This document shows positions 50,882 to 59,803 of a DNA stretch of 64,000 bases, in pieces. The notes under the pieces were generated by a model, which did not search any database, was not told where the DNA came from, and saw only the letters and a list, made by a program, of their open reading frames with translations. Source of the DNA: Stappia indica (GTDB lineage: Bacteria > Pseudomonadota > Alphaproteobacteria > Rhizobiales > Stappiaceae); assembly GCF_009789575.1 (NCBI RefSeq), contig NZ_CP046908.1, forward strand, positions 3,129,001 through 3,193,000, read 5' to 3'. Position numbers and translations under genes: made by a program. Numbering within the stretch: the stretch's first letter is position 1; each line of letters begins with the position of its first letter.

Positions 50882-52045
50882 TCATCCCTCCCGAAAAAGC
50901 TCGGTTTTCCGGCGCCCGGTCAGCGCCGCCACCCGCTCCAGCAGCATCTCGGTCGAACCGTCCACCAGCCCCACCACCTGGGCCGCTGCCAGATGCGCCT
51001 TCATCGGCGTTTGTCCCGACAGTCCCGCCGCTCCCAGCGCATGGAGAAGCTCCGGCATCCAGCGCCCCAGCGCCTGCGTTGCCGCGATTTTCGCCTGGGC
51101 CGCCAGAAGCTGGGCCGATGCCGCCTCTTCGGCGACGGCTTCCACCGCCGCCGCAGTCAGAGCCCGCGCCGCGGCAAGCGCAACCTCGCCCTCCGCCACC
51201 CGCAAGCGCCAATGCTGATGGGCTTGCAACGGTTGACCGAAGCTCCTGCGTTCGCGACCGAAGCCGTGCGCACTCTCCAGCGCGGCGGCCAACATCCCGC
51301 AGCACATGGCCGCCACATAGGCGCGCGCGCCGTTTATCTCGTTCAGGATTGCGCGGAATGCCCCACCCGGCGGCAACAGCATCTCACCCTCGGGCACCCG
51401 ATAGGCGTCCAGCGTGAAACCACCCGTAGGCGCCGGCACAAAGGCATCGACCGAACACGCCGTGCGGCTCACCGCCGGATCGTCAAGTCTCACGAGGAAG
51501 GCTGCGATTCCGTCCCGCTCGCCGACCGTCCCGGTCTGGGCGTAGACAATCGACAGGCCCGCGACCGCGCCATTGGCGATCCACGCCTTCTCGCCGTGGA
51601 GGCACCAGCCGTCCGCGGTACGCTGTGCCATCGTGGAAATCGCAAAGAAGTCCGATCCGGCATGAGGCTCGGTCAGCGCGGTGCAGGCATGGTGCCGCCC
51701 TGCCAGAAGGTCCGGCAGGAGGCGCGCCGCCAGCTCGGGCGGGGCCGTGACAGCCAGCCTGGCCGCCACGTTGTGCGTATTGACCAGCGACAACGCAAAG
51801 CCGAAATCGACGCCTGCCAGGATCTCGCAGGCCTTGGCCTTTTCACGAAAGCCCAATCCAAGCCCGCCGGCTGACCGGGGTACCTCGATGCCGGTCAGCC
51901 CCAGATCGGCAGCCCGTCGCAGAAGCTGCGCATTCCTTGCCGCGTCGAGCGGTCCCGCCGCCGCCTGTTCCGCCAGTTCCCCGGCAGCGAAGGCGCGGAC
52001 CTGATCCAGGAAACCCCGGTCGCACTCCCAGTCGAGGCCGGTCAT
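50882..52045 (-). CDS. Acyl-CoA dehydrogenase
   Basis: 387 aa flavoprotein. ACAD stretches: GLTGIEVPRSAGGLGLGFREKAKACEILA (about 52-80), CTALTEPHAGSDFFAISTMAQRTADGWCLHGEKAWIANG (about 136-174), and the C-terminal HALGAAGLSGQTPMKAHLAAAQVVGLVDGSTEMLLERVA (about 335-373). The usual Glu base (E of the Y/G-x-G-x-x-x-E type) is not clear near 370. Overlaps livM by 4 bp; presumably oxidises the CoA ester made by the ligase. Confidence 0.92.
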   Translation of the reverse strand: MTGLDWECDRGFLDQVRAFAAGELAEQAAAGPLDAARNAQLLRRAADLGLTGIEVPRSAGGLGLGFREKAKACEILAGVDFGFALSLVNTHNVAARLAVTAPPELAARLLPDLLAGRHHACTALTEPHAGSDFFAISTMAQRTADGWCLHGEKAWIANGAVAGLSIVYAQTGTVGERDGIAAFLVRLDDPAVSRTACSVDAFVPAPTGGFTLDAYRVPEGEMLLPPGGAFRAILNEINGARAYVAAMCCGMLAAALESAHGFGRERRSFGQPLQAHQHWRLRVAEGEVALAAARALTAAAVEAVAEEAASAQLLAAQAKIAATQALGRWMPELLHALGAAGLSGQTPMKAHLAAAQVVGLVDGSTEMLLERVAALTGRRKTELFREG

Positions 52046-53007
52046 CGCGCACGCCTCTTCTTCAGGAGGCCGAGCGCATCACTGGCCAACCCGACGATCC
52101 CGCGCGGCATGAAGATCGTCGCCAGGATGAGAATCAGGCCATAGATCACCAGGCGGAAGCTGTCGGCAAACCGTAGATATTCCGGCAGGAAAACGATGGC
52201 GAAGGCGCCGATGATCGGCCCCGTGATCGTCCCGCTGCCCCCCAGGATCACGGCCAGAACCGCATCCATGGATTGTGCGATGGTGAAGATCTCGGGATTG
52301 ATGAAGCTCTGGTAGTGGGCATAGAGCGCCCCGGCAAAACCGGCAAACATCGCGCTGACGACAAAGGCAAAGAGCTTGTACTTCCAGGCAGCCAGTCCGG
52401 CGGCTCCGACCAGTGTTTCGTTCTGGCGGATCGCGACCAGGACCCGGCCCAGCCGGGAATTGACGATCAGGGCCGTCAGCGCGGTCACGCCCGTCGCTGC
52501 GATCAGCACAAAATAATAATAGGTCGTGCGGTCGGCGAAATTGATCGCCCCGTCCTTGCCGGCGCCGGGCTTGGGAATCCCCATCAGGCCGGCCTCGCCA
52601 TTGGTCAGGTCGGTCAGATTCAGCAAGACGATGAAAATGACCATGTTGAAGGCGAGCGTGACGATGGCGAAATAATGCCCCTTCACACGCAGGCTCGGAT
52701 ACCCCGCGACGAGCGCGAAAAGAGCCGTGATCAGCGGCGCAGACAGGATCGTCAACCAGACAGGAAGGCCGAAGTTCAGCCCCAGAAGGGCCGTTCCATA
52801 GGCCCCGATCCCCATGAACCCGGCCTGGGCAATCGATACATAGCCGGTGAAGCCCTGTATCAGGTTCTGCCCCTGCGCAACAATCACCCAGATCAGCGCA
52901 AGGACCGACAGGTGGATGTAGTACTTGGTCGAAATAAAGGAGGGAAGGACGATCAGTCCGGCCAGAATTGCCAGATAAAGCAACCCGTTTTTCCTGGTGA
53001 GCGTCAT
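52042..53007 (-). CDS. livM: Branched-chain amino acid ABC transporter permease (LivM type)
   Basis: 321 aa, about 9-10 helices. LivM signatures: QNLIQGFTGYVSIAQAGFMGIGAYGTALL (about 48-76), MVIFIVLLNLTDLTNGEAGLMGIP, and the EAA-like VAIRQNETLVGAAGLAAWKYKLFAFVVSAMFAGFAGALYAHY (about 190-232). Acts with LivH, LivG, LivF and the binding protein. Overlaps both neighbours by 4 bp. Confidence 0.94.
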   Translation of the reverse strand: MTLTRKNGLLYLAILAGLIVLPSFISTKYYIHLSVLALIWVIVAQGQNLIQGFTGYVSIAQAGFMGIGAYGTALLGLNFGLPVWLTILSAPLITALFALVAGYPSLRVKGHYFAIVTLAFNMVIFIVLLNLTDLTNGEAGLMGIPKPGAGKDGAINFADRTTYYYFVLIAATGVTALTALIVNSRLGRVLVAIRQNETLVGAAGLAAWKYKLFAFVVSAMFAGFAGALYAHYQSFINPEIFTIAQSMDAVLAVILGGSGTITGPIIGAFAIVFLPEYLRFADSFRLVIYGLILILATIFMPRGIVGLASDALGLLKKRRAR

Positions 53008-53864
53008 TTCGTGCCTCCGAGCAATCCTTGCGGCCGGAACAACAGGACGACAATCATCACGACGAAGGCAATGACGTCCTTGTAGGCTGAGGACAGAAAG
53101 CCGGCCGCCAGCGCCTCTGTGACGCCCAGCACGAGGCCGCCGATGATTGCCCCGGGAATAGAGCCGAGCCCCCCCAGGATCAGCACGGCAAAGCCCTTCA
53201 CGACCATCGCCTCGCCGACGCCCGGCGCGATGGCGAAGAGGGAGCCGACCATGACGCCTGCCGCAACGCCGAGCATGGTGGACATCGCGAAGACAATCAG
53301 CGGGATGCTGCGGACATTCACGCCCATCAGGATCGCCGCATCGCGGTTCTGCGCCACCGCCCGGATCGCCTGGCCGGTCTTGGTTCCCTCCACGAAGGCG
53401 GTCATGGCGATGACCAGCACCGTCGCGGCCAGGATGACGTAGAGCCGCGTCTCGGGAATGGTCACCCCCGCGATCTCGAACACCCGGTCGAAGCCGGTCG
53501 GGATCACCACCTGATCGGCCCCGAAAAGCTGGAGATTGATCCCTTCGACCATCATGGTCAGCCCGAGCGCGATGATGAAAGCATTGATGTGATTGGCGTT
53601 TCTGACCGGCCGATAGGCAAGAAACTCAATGAGCCCGCCCACCCCCATGCCCACGACCAACGCGACCGGAATGGCAAGCCAGAGCGAAACGCCCTGGGAA
53701 GCCACGAGCACATAGACCAGATACCCGCCGAACATCGACACCGACCCGTGTGCGAAATGCGCGATGCCGAGGATGCCGAACACCGTGGTCAGGCCGAGGG
53801 CGATCAGCACATAGACACTGCCGATCGCCACGCCATTCGTGATCTGCTGAACAAGCTCCAGCAT
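53004..53864 (-). CDS. livH: Branched-chain amino acid ABC transporter permease (LivH type)
   Basis: 286 aa from the ATG at 53864, 5 bp beyond the binding-protein stop; the longer frame to 53996 lies inside that gene. MLELVQQITNGVAIGSVYVLIALGLTTVFGI is the typical LivH N-terminus, and RAVAQNRDAAILMGVNVRSIPLIVFAMSTMLGVAAGVMVG (about 185-224) is the ATPase-contact loop region. Confidence 0.94.
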   Translation of the reverse strand: MLELVQQITNGVAIGSVYVLIALGLTTVFGILGIAHFAHGSVSMFGGYLVYVLVASQGVSLWLAIPVALVVGMGVGGLIEFLAYRPVRNANHINAFIIALGLTMMVEGINLQLFGADQVVIPTGFDRVFEIAGVTIPETRLYVILAATVLVIAMTAFVEGTKTGQAIRAVAQNRDAAILMGVNVRSIPLIVFAMSTMLGVAAGVMVGSLFAIAPGVGEAMVVKGFAVLILGGLGSIPGAIIGGLVLGVTEALAAGFLSSAYKDVIAFVVMIVVLLFRPQGLLGGTK

Positions 53865-53868
53865 GGTC

Positions 53869-55089
53869 TCAACCGTCGATGGAGCTGAGGAAGCGGGAAT
53901 AGTCCTCGGCAACCGAAGGCAACTCCTGCACGAACACCCATGCACCGTCCTGCCACTGGAATGCGCCGTTGGTGGTGTAGGCCTGTCCGTTGCCATCGAA
54001 CATGCGTCCGTCGATGGGGATGTATTGCATCACCGCCTCCTTCGGCACCGGCAGGTCCCGCAGGGCCTTGGCCACGGCCGCGGCATCCTCGACCGTCCCG
54101 GCCTTCAGGATCGCATCGCGCAGCGCATAGAGTTGGTCATAGGCATAGGGCGAGCTCGGCGAGGGCTGGACACCAAACCGCGCCGTGAAATTCTCGTGGT
54201 AGGCACGGCCGGTCTCCCCCGTCGACTGCAGGGTCAGTTCGGTCGGCCGCAGGTCCCACACGCCTTCCATCTGCTCGGAGGAGGCGACGCGCAGGAACTG
54301 TTCCTCGCTGCCGCTGGTAAAGCCGTAGCGCGGCACATCGAGCCCCAGTTCCACCGACTGACGGTAGACGAAGGCCGCTGGCTCGACATACCCGACCACC
54401 AGCAACGCATCCGGCTCCAGCGCCCGGATCTTGGTCAGTTGCGGGCTCATGTCGCGATCTTTCAGGCCAAAGGCCTCGCGCGTGACGATCTCACCGCCGC
54501 CTTTGACGAACTCGCGCTCGAAAGCGTCGACATACATGGCGTAGAACGAGGTTTCGAGGGCCCCGATCACAGCAACCCGCTTGTGGCCCTTCGAGGCGAC
54601 GAAGGTTCCGGCTGCCGCCCCCGTGTAGTCGGCGGGCGGGCGGGTGCGCACCAGATTGTCTATCCCGCGCGTGGTGATCGAGCGTTCGGCGGCATTGCCG
54701 ACCAGCATCACCGCATCTTCATTCTGGATGAAGGAGGCCACCGCGCCGGTCGCACCGGAACAGCAGAAGCCCAGCAGGAACCGCGCGCCATCCCGGTCGA
54801 TGAGCTTGCGCACGCTGTTCGAGGCCTCGGTCGGATTGGCCTTGTCGTCATAGGACAGGACCGTGATCTTGTAGGTATCCTCGCCGAGGCGGATGCCGCC
54901 GGCTGCATTGACCTCTTCCGCGGCCAGTTCCACCGCCCGTGCCTGCGGCACGCCATAAACGGCGGCGGGCCCGGTCAGCGCATCGCTGACGCCGACCACC
55001 AGGTCCTTTTCCGCCGCGCTGGCCAGAGACGTGGAGGCTGCGAGCACGGCAGCAGCAAGCCCCGCGCCGATCGTGGATCTGCGTTTCAT
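53869..55089 (-). CDS. Liv-type ABC transporter periplasmic binding protein
   Basis: 406 aa from the ATG at 55089, preceded by GGGAGGAA. Signal peptide at about 1-27 (MKRRSTIGAGLAAAVLAASTSLASAAE). Leu/Ile/Val-binding fold: VVGVSDALTGPAAVYGVPQARAVELAAEEVNAAGG, then FLLGFCCSGATGAVASFIQ and SPYAYDQLYALRDAI. Hydrophobic or aromatic acid receptors of this family are common in catabolic clusters; with CoA ligase and dehydrogenase downstream, a carboxylic acid rather than an amino acid is likely. Confidence 0.92.
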   Translation of the reverse strand: MKRRSTIGAGLAAAVLAASTSLASAAEKDLVVGVSDALTGPAAVYGVPQARAVELAAEEVNAAGGIRLGEDTYKITVLSYDDKANPTEASNSVRKLIDRDGARFLLGFCCSGATGAVASFIQNEDAVMLVGNAAERSITTRGIDNLVRTRPPADYTGAAAGTFVASKGHKRVAVIGALETSFYAMYVDAFEREFVKGGGEIVTREAFGLKDRDMSPQLTKIRALEPDALLVVGYVEPAAFVYRQSVELGLDVPRYGFTSGSEEQFLRVASSEQMEGVWDLRPTELTLQSTGETGRAYHENFTARFGVQPSPSSPYAYDQLYALRDAILKAGTVEDAAAVAKALRDLPVPKEAVMQYIPIDGRMFDGNGQAYTTNGAFQWQDGAWVFVQELPSVAEDYSRFLSSIDG

Positions 55090-55156
55090 GAGTTCCTCCC
55101 TAGTGTTGTTGTTCACGCCCGGTTCCGCCGGACGATTTCGGTCTCCCGCGCCCTGT

Positions 55157-55858
55157 TCAATCGCCGAGATAGGCGCGGGCGACGTCCGGGTTCTGCTGCA
55201 ACGCCTCGCCGGTTCCCTCCAGAACCACCTTGCCGACCTCGAAGAGGTAAGCGCGGTCCGCCAGCTTCAGCGCCATCAGCGAATTCTGTTCGACAAGCAG
55301 GATGGTCATGCCCCTCGCCTTGATCCGGGCGATGGTCTCGGCCACTTCCGCGACGATTTTCGGGGCCAGGCCGAGCGACGGCTCATCGAAGATGCACACT
55401 TTCGGTCGCGCCATCAGGGCACGGGCAATGGCCAGCATCTCCTGCTCGCCGCCCGACAGGGTGCCCGCGGCCTGACGCGCCCGTTTCCGCAGGATCGGAA
55501 ACATCTGCATCATTTCATCGAGATCGTCGGCCTGCTCCGCATCGCGGCGGGTATAGGCCCCGAGCTTCAGATTCTGGAGCACCGTCATTTCAGGAAAGAC
55601 CTGACGCCCCTCCGGACACATGGTGATGCCCGCCCGCACGATCTCGTGTCCGCTCGCTCCGGTGATGTCGCGGCCCTGAAACCGGACCGTTCCGCCGCGC
55701 GGCTTTACCAGACCGCAAACGGTTTTCAGCGCCGTGCTCTTTCCCGCGCCATTGGCGCCGATCAGCGCAACGCATTCCCCCTGGTTGACGTGAAAGTCGA
55801 TGCCGTGCAGCACCTCGATCTGGCCATAGCCAGCCTTCAGTCCGCTGACCTCCAGCAT
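55157..55858 (-). CDS. livF: Branched-chain amino acid ABC transporter ATPase (LivF type)
   Basis: 233 aa from the ATG at 55858, overlapping the livG stop (TGATG). Walker A GANGAGKST (about 37-45), Q-loop with ITMCPEGRQVFPEMTVLQNL, signature LSGGEQEMLAIARAL (about 135-149), Walker B KVCIFDEPSLGLAP. The short C-terminus without TOBE domain is normal for LivF. Confidence 0.94.
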   Translation of the reverse strand: MLEVSGLKAGYGQIEVLHGIDFHVNQGECVALIGANGAGKSTALKTVCGLVKPRGGTVRFQGRDITGASGHEIVRAGITMCPEGRQVFPEMTVLQNLKLGAYTRRDAEQADDLDEMMQMFPILRKRARQAAGTLSGGEQEMLAIARALMARPKVCIFDEPSLGLAPKIVAEVAETIARIKARGMTILLVEQNSLMALKLADRAYLFEVGKVVLEGTGEALQQNPDVARAYLGD

Positions 55859-56616
55859 CACGCGGCCTCCCCGAGATAGGCGTCGACGACCCTTTGGTCG
55901 GACCGGATTTCCCGCGGCGTCCCTTCGGCGATCTTCTCTCCGAAATTGAGCACGGTGATGCGGTCGCACACTTTCATGATCAGGGACATGTGATGCTCGA
56001 TCACCAGCACCGCGTGCCCGCGCGCCCCGAGCGCCAGAATGAGATGGCTCAACCGGTCCCGCTCGTGCGAAACCATGCCGGCCGCCGGTTCATCGAGAAG
56101 AATGACCGCCGGATCGGCGGCCAGCGCCGTGGCGATCATCAGGAACCTCTGATCAGCGGCAGAGACTTCCTCGATCCGGGTATCGGCGAGATCGGCAAGC
56201 CCGGTCAGTTGCAGGATCTCGTCGAGCCGGCCCCGCAATTCCGGTTCCATGCGCGCCCCGGAGCGGAGCATCGACCAGACGCCGCGCCTGGTCCTCGCCG
56301 GCTCCGCGCCCAGCAGAACCTGCTCGCGAACCGTGAATTCGGGAAAGACGCTGGCTGTCTGGAAGGTCCGCGTCAGGCCGGCCTGCACCCGGGCATATTC
56401 CGGCAGATGGTGCACCGGCTTGCCGCGCAAGCGGATCTCGCCCGAGGTTGCGGGAAACACCCCGGCCAGCGTGTTCACCGTGGTCGACTTGCCGCTGCCA
56501 TTGGGCCCGATCAGTCCCATCACCTCTCCCCGGGCGATGCCGAAGGACAGGCCGTCGAGCGCCTTCACGCCGCCAAACGTCTTTCCGAGATCGCGAACGT
56601 CTAGTGCAAGGTCCAC
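55858..56616 (-). CDS. livG: Branched-chain amino acid ABC transporter ATPase (LivG type)
   Basis: 252 aa from the GTG at 56616, which follows GGGAGGA by 5 bp; upstream starts (56661, 56700) add an unconserved glycine-rich tail. Walker A GPNGSGKST (about 41-49), TRTFQTASVFPEFTVREQVL, Walker B VILLDEPAAGM and switch His in VIEHHMSLIM. The ABC signature is degenerate: EVSAADQRFLMIATAL replaces LSYGQQR, although Walker boxes are intact. First gene of the eight-gene operon. Confidence 0.92.
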   Translation of the reverse strand: MDLALDVRDLGKTFGGVKALDGLSFGIARGEVMGLIGPNGSGKSTTVNTLAGVFPATSGEIRLRGKPVHHLPEYARVQAGLTRTFQTASVFPEFTVREQVLLGAEPARTRRGVWSMLRSGARMEPELRGRLDEILQLTGLADLADTRIEEVSAADQRFLMIATALAADPAVILLDEPAAGMVSHERDRLSHLILALGARGHAVLVIEHHMSLIMKVCDRITVLNFGEKIAEGTPREIRSDQRVVDAYLGEAA

Positions 56617-56785
56617 CGCATCCTCCCTGCCTGCGTCTCCTCCACGCAGGCCTCCATCCATCGGCACCTTAGTCAGCCGCCCTCCGGCGCGGAATTTCAA
56701 AAAACTGTCAAACTATCCAAAAATTCGATAGCCTGACGAGAAGACGCGGCACCTCAATTCAGAATTGCAGAACGGAAGCCGACAC

Positions 56786-57721
56786 TTGGACCAGATCAGA
56801 AACCTGAATTCTCTTCAGATTTTCTTTGCCGTTTCGGAGCTGAAGAGCGTCAGTGCGGCAGCGCGGGCCCTGACGACCAGCCAAAGCGCGGTCAGCTATC
56901 ATATCAAGAAATTAGAGGATGACCTCGGCGTACCGCTGTTCGACAGGCGCTTCGACGGGCTGGAGCCGACGGCGTTCGGCAGCCTGCTCGCCAGCCATGT
57001 CGGCAAGGGATTTGCCGAGATCCGCGCAGGGCTGAAGAACATCGCCAGCCTGCGCAACGGACGCGAGGTCTGCGTGGCCATGGTTCCGATGTTCGCCAGC
57101 CGCTGGCTGGCCCCGCGCATTGCCCATTTCTGGGAGGCGCATTCCGATGTCCAGCTGAGCTTCGTTCACCACGGCAACAATTACACCGAGCTGCCGCGCG
57201 GCACCCTGAATGCGGACATGGGCGTGCAATGGGGCCTCGGCAGATGGCCGGGTTTTACCGCGCAGGAGATTTTCGCCGACGACCTGGTCGTTGTCTGCAG
57301 CCCCGTCTATCTGGAGCGGACCTGCATCCGGACGGAGGCGGACCTTGCCCATTGCCGGCTGCTGCATGTCAACGATCACGACCTGTGGGGCGAATGGTTC
57401 GGGGAGGTGCTCGGTTTCCCGCCCGACCCCCGGAACCGGATGCTGCTGGAGGACCGGAGTTTTCAGCTCAGTTCCACTCTCAACGGCGTCGGCGTCTCGC
57501 TGATGGTCAAAAGCTTCGTGCAGGACGAACTGGCCGCCGGAACCCTGGTCAACCCGCTGGGCCGCACCTATCCGACGCAGTGCCGCTATTATCTGGTCCA
57601 GCCGGAGAATTTCGCCCTGTCCGGGCCGGCCCGGAAATTCCGGTCCTGGCTGTTGCAGGCGACCAAGGGGCAGGCCGGTCGGCCGATCCACGCCATGCCC
57701 GGTGCAACGCCGGCACACTAG
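56786..57721 (+). CDS. LysR-family transcriptional regulator (GcvA-like)
   Basis: 311 aa from a TTG at 56786 after ACGGAAG (8 bp); another TTG at 56765 is possible, and no ATG is available before the HTH. HTH at about 1-60 (SLQIFFAVSELKSVSAAARALTTSQSAVSYHIKKLEDDLGVPLFDRR); effector domain with GTLNADMGVQWGLGRWPGF and DRSFQLSSTLNGVGVSLMV. Divergent from livG by 170 bp, so probably activates the Liv/acyl-CoA operon. Confidence 0.9.
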   Translation: MDQIRNLNSLQIFFAVSELKSVSAAARALTTSQSAVSYHIKKLEDDLGVPLFDRRFDGLEPTAFGSLLASHVGKGFAEIRAGLKNIASLRNGREVCVAMVPMFASRWLAPRIAHFWEAHSDVQLSFVHHGNNYTELPRGTLNADMGVQWGLGRWPGFTAQEIFADDLVVVCSPVYLERTCIRTEADLAHCRLLHVNDHDLWGEWFGEVLGFPPDPRNRMLLEDRSFQLSSTLNGVGVSLMVKSFVQDELAAGTLVNPLGRTYPTQCRYYLVQPENFALSGPARKFRSWLLQATKGQAGRPIHAMPGATPAH

Positions 57722-57736
57722 CCGGCGGCGCTGCGC

Positions 57737-58015
57737 AGCGCCCCGATCACCCACCAGCGCGCATGGGCTCATGTGCGCTGGTTTTGTTTTGGGGGGGGGC
57801 TTGCTGCTGCGGCCTGTCCGACGGCGCGCCCAATCACCGCGATATCGACTGGACCTTGGAACTGCCTTCTGAGAGCCACTGCATGCCTCAGTCTTACAGA
57901 GGCTCGAGCTCCCACGCCATAGCCCCCTGATTGAGGAAGGAGAGTGGCGGCGATGGGGAGGGAGGGGAACTGGCACCCCTTGGCGTTGGCGATTGGGATA
58001 CCGGCCATCGATTGT
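57737..58015. repeat. Dispersed repeat R, copy 2
   Basis: Same orientation and blocks as 44911-45150: CCCCGATCACC, terminator stem, T-tract, G-tract, then CCACGCCATAGCCC at 57912 with TGATTGAGGAAGGAGAG, followed by the degraded tail (GGGATACCGGCC versus GGGATAGCGGCC). The middle part is unrelated or strongly diverged. Fills the gap between LysR and the HEPN-like pair, where no gene is supported. Confidence 0.65.
57753..57790 (+). terminator. Intrinsic terminator after LysR gene
   Basis: The same 13-bp stem and GGCT loop as at 44928, followed by TTTTGTTTT and then a nine-G run. 32 bp after the LysR stop. Confidence 0.9.
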
Positions 58016-58099
58016 CTGTATGGTTGGGCAGGAGTTCGTTGGCTGCACCGTCGACGGCATCTAAGGCTTGGAGTTATGCACTAGAGAGGTAATAAGCCG

Positions 58100-58579
58100 A
58101 TGCAGCCCGGCACATGGATGAACAGGCGGCTCGCCGCTTACCGAAACCTGACCATCCAGGAGAAGCGTGCCATACGGGATTTTGCGCTGCTATGGAGCTT
58201 CTTCGAGGAAATGTGGCTCGGAAATCGGGGAGATGTTCCCCGCATTCGGCTGGAAGTGGAAGCCCGCTTAGCGCCCGATGCCTCGATGGCTGCATTTGAG
58301 GGAGCCCTCACCTACTTTAGCAACCGATACGTCCATGCGGGCAATCCCAGCCCGGCGTTTGCTCACCTTCGCGTCAGCGCCAACGACCGCCAGTATGTTC
58401 TCGACGTTCTGAGCGGCCAGAACAATGAGCCGAGGCGGGTTTTAGCCGCCCTCCTCATCATTGCTTACCGGCTACGGAACAACTTTTTCCATGGCGAGAA
58501 GGCCGCTTACGGCTACCAAGGCCAGCTCGAAAACTTCCGACATGCAAATGCCGTGCTGATGCAAACGATGGACTTGTGA
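58100..58579 (+). CDS. HEPN-like protein A (R-N-N-F-F-H motif), possible toxin/defence component
   Basis: 159 aa, all-helical by composition. The R-x4-H motif of HEPN ribonucleases is R126-N-N-F-F-H131 in IIAYRLRNNFFHGEKAAYG, with Asn after Arg as in active HEPN RNases. N-terminal part: LTIQEKRAIRDFALLWSFFEEMWLG. Start ATG at 58100 (ATG at 58118 also possible). Only 4 bp before the next gene, so co-expressed. Family name not recognised; RNase activity is inference from the motif. Lies between repeat R copy 2 and tRNA-Ser. Confidence 0.75.
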   Translation: MQPGTWMNRRLAAYRNLTIQEKRAIRDFALLWSFFEEMWLGNRGDVPRIRLEVEARLAPDASMAAFEGALTYFSNRYVHAGNPSPAFAHLRVSANDRQYVLDVLSGQNNEPRRVLAALLIIAYRLRNNFFHGEKAAYGYQGQLENFRHANAVLMQTMDL

Positions 58580-58583
58580 TCAC

Positions 58584-59495
58584 ATGGCCGAGGATATCTA
58601 CAACATCTACCTGGTTATGGAGAATGACGTCTGCCGGTCAGCCCGCTACGTCGTTCACAGGTTATCTTTTGATACGGATGACGAGGCTGTTGCGTTTCTT
58701 AGAGCGCGCGTTGAAGGCGACCTGGTTGACTCAGTGGTCTTTCCGATCGCCCGTCAGTTTACCCTGTCGGAGTATTACTCTCACATTCGCCTGGGGCAGG
58801 GCATGGCGCTATATGACGATCTGCTTCAGGCTTTGAAAGCCTCTGTCTCCCCCCTTTGCGTAACGACGCTGGTGGTCGATGACCGGGTACGCGTTGACCA
58901 TGCGAGTGAACATGGCGACCCGGACATTTACCTCAACCCGCAGGTCCTAGGGGGCACGAAAATGGATGATTGGCTGTTGAAATATACCAGCGACACAAGC
59001 ATCGACCTAACCCAGCTCATCCACGATGACTACTTCACCGCCATCAAGCTTACCTACAACGCCAAGCTCTATGTCTCGGCTATGAAGCTGCTCCTGTCCT
59101 GCTTGGACAGCGTTTCCTATATCGAGTACGGCGACAAGGGCACGCCGTTCGTCCGGTGGCTGGATGATTTCGCTGATTTGTCACGCTTGGGCGTGACGTC
59201 CAAGGAACTGTGGGAGCTGCGAAACGGCTTGCTCCACATGACAAATCTCCAGTCCCGTCAAGTCCGCAACCAGAAAACACGGCGTATTTCGTTCCGCATA
59301 GGAGGCAAGCCCGGCGAAGCGGACAGCATCTACTATTTCGTCTTTTCAGATCTAATCGACGCTTACGGGAAGGCTATCGGTCGGTGGCTTGGGAGCTACA
59401 ATACCGACCGGGCAAAATTCGTAAAGTTTGTTGAGCGGTACGACGAAACCATCTCCGACAGCCGATTTGCAGTATCACCTGCCGTGTCGCCATGA
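58584..59495 (+). CDS. HEPN-like protein B (R-N-G-L-L-H motif), partner of protein A
   Basis: 303 aa. The N-terminal 130 residues have no recognised domain. The C-terminal half (about 140-290) is helical with R213-N-G-L-L-H218 in ELWELRNGLLHMTNLQS, a canonical HEPN R-N-x3-H site. Other conserved-looking parts are KLYVSAMKLLLSCLDSVSYIEYGD and FSDLIDAYGKAIGRWLG. Directly downstream of the other HEPN-like gene. Two HEPN proteins in one operon, in a lower-GC tRNA-associated island, suggest a defence or abortive-infection unit. Biochemistry unproven. Confidence 0.75.
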   Translation: MAEDIYNIYLVMENDVCRSARYVVHRLSFDTDDEAVAFLRARVEGDLVDSVVFPIARQFTLSEYYSHIRLGQGMALYDDLLQALKASVSPLCVTTLVVDDRVRVDHASEHGDPDIYLNPQVLGGTKMDDWLLKYTSDTSIDLTQLIHDDYFTAIKLTYNAKLYVSAMKLLLSCLDSVSYIEYGDKGTPFVRWLDDFADLSRLGVTSKELWELRNGLLHMTNLQSRQVRNQKTRRISFRIGGKPGEADSIYYFVFSDLIDAYGKAIGRWLGSYNTDRAKFVKFVERYDETISDSRFAVSPAVSP

Positions 59496-59803
59496 CCAAA
59501 AATCGGGACCTTGGATATCGCTTGGCCCAATTGTTCTTAGAAGTCACAACCGATGCACGGATTGAGGCCTCATGACTGCAAGCAATCCTAACCACGAACG
59601 AACGGACCAAGTGCGCGCATTTTCAGAAATGGCAGTTCTTGAGTTATTGCGCCGACTAAGGACATGATCGCTACACGACGTGCACTTCAATGGCGAATGG
59701 CTGCTTTCGGAACTTCGCCAATCGGCCACGAATGTCTTAATGGGGGCCGGAAGCTGCCGTTGCGGCTTCACGATATCATCAGGCTGTAGCGTAAAGCTGG
59801 GAT
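59496..59803. other. 308-bp gap between HEPN-like operon and tRNA repeat
   Basis: No frame with credible start and no recognisable RNA. AT content is higher than average. Similar in position to the gap before the degenerate tRNA copy, though the sequences do not match. Confidence 0.4.
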
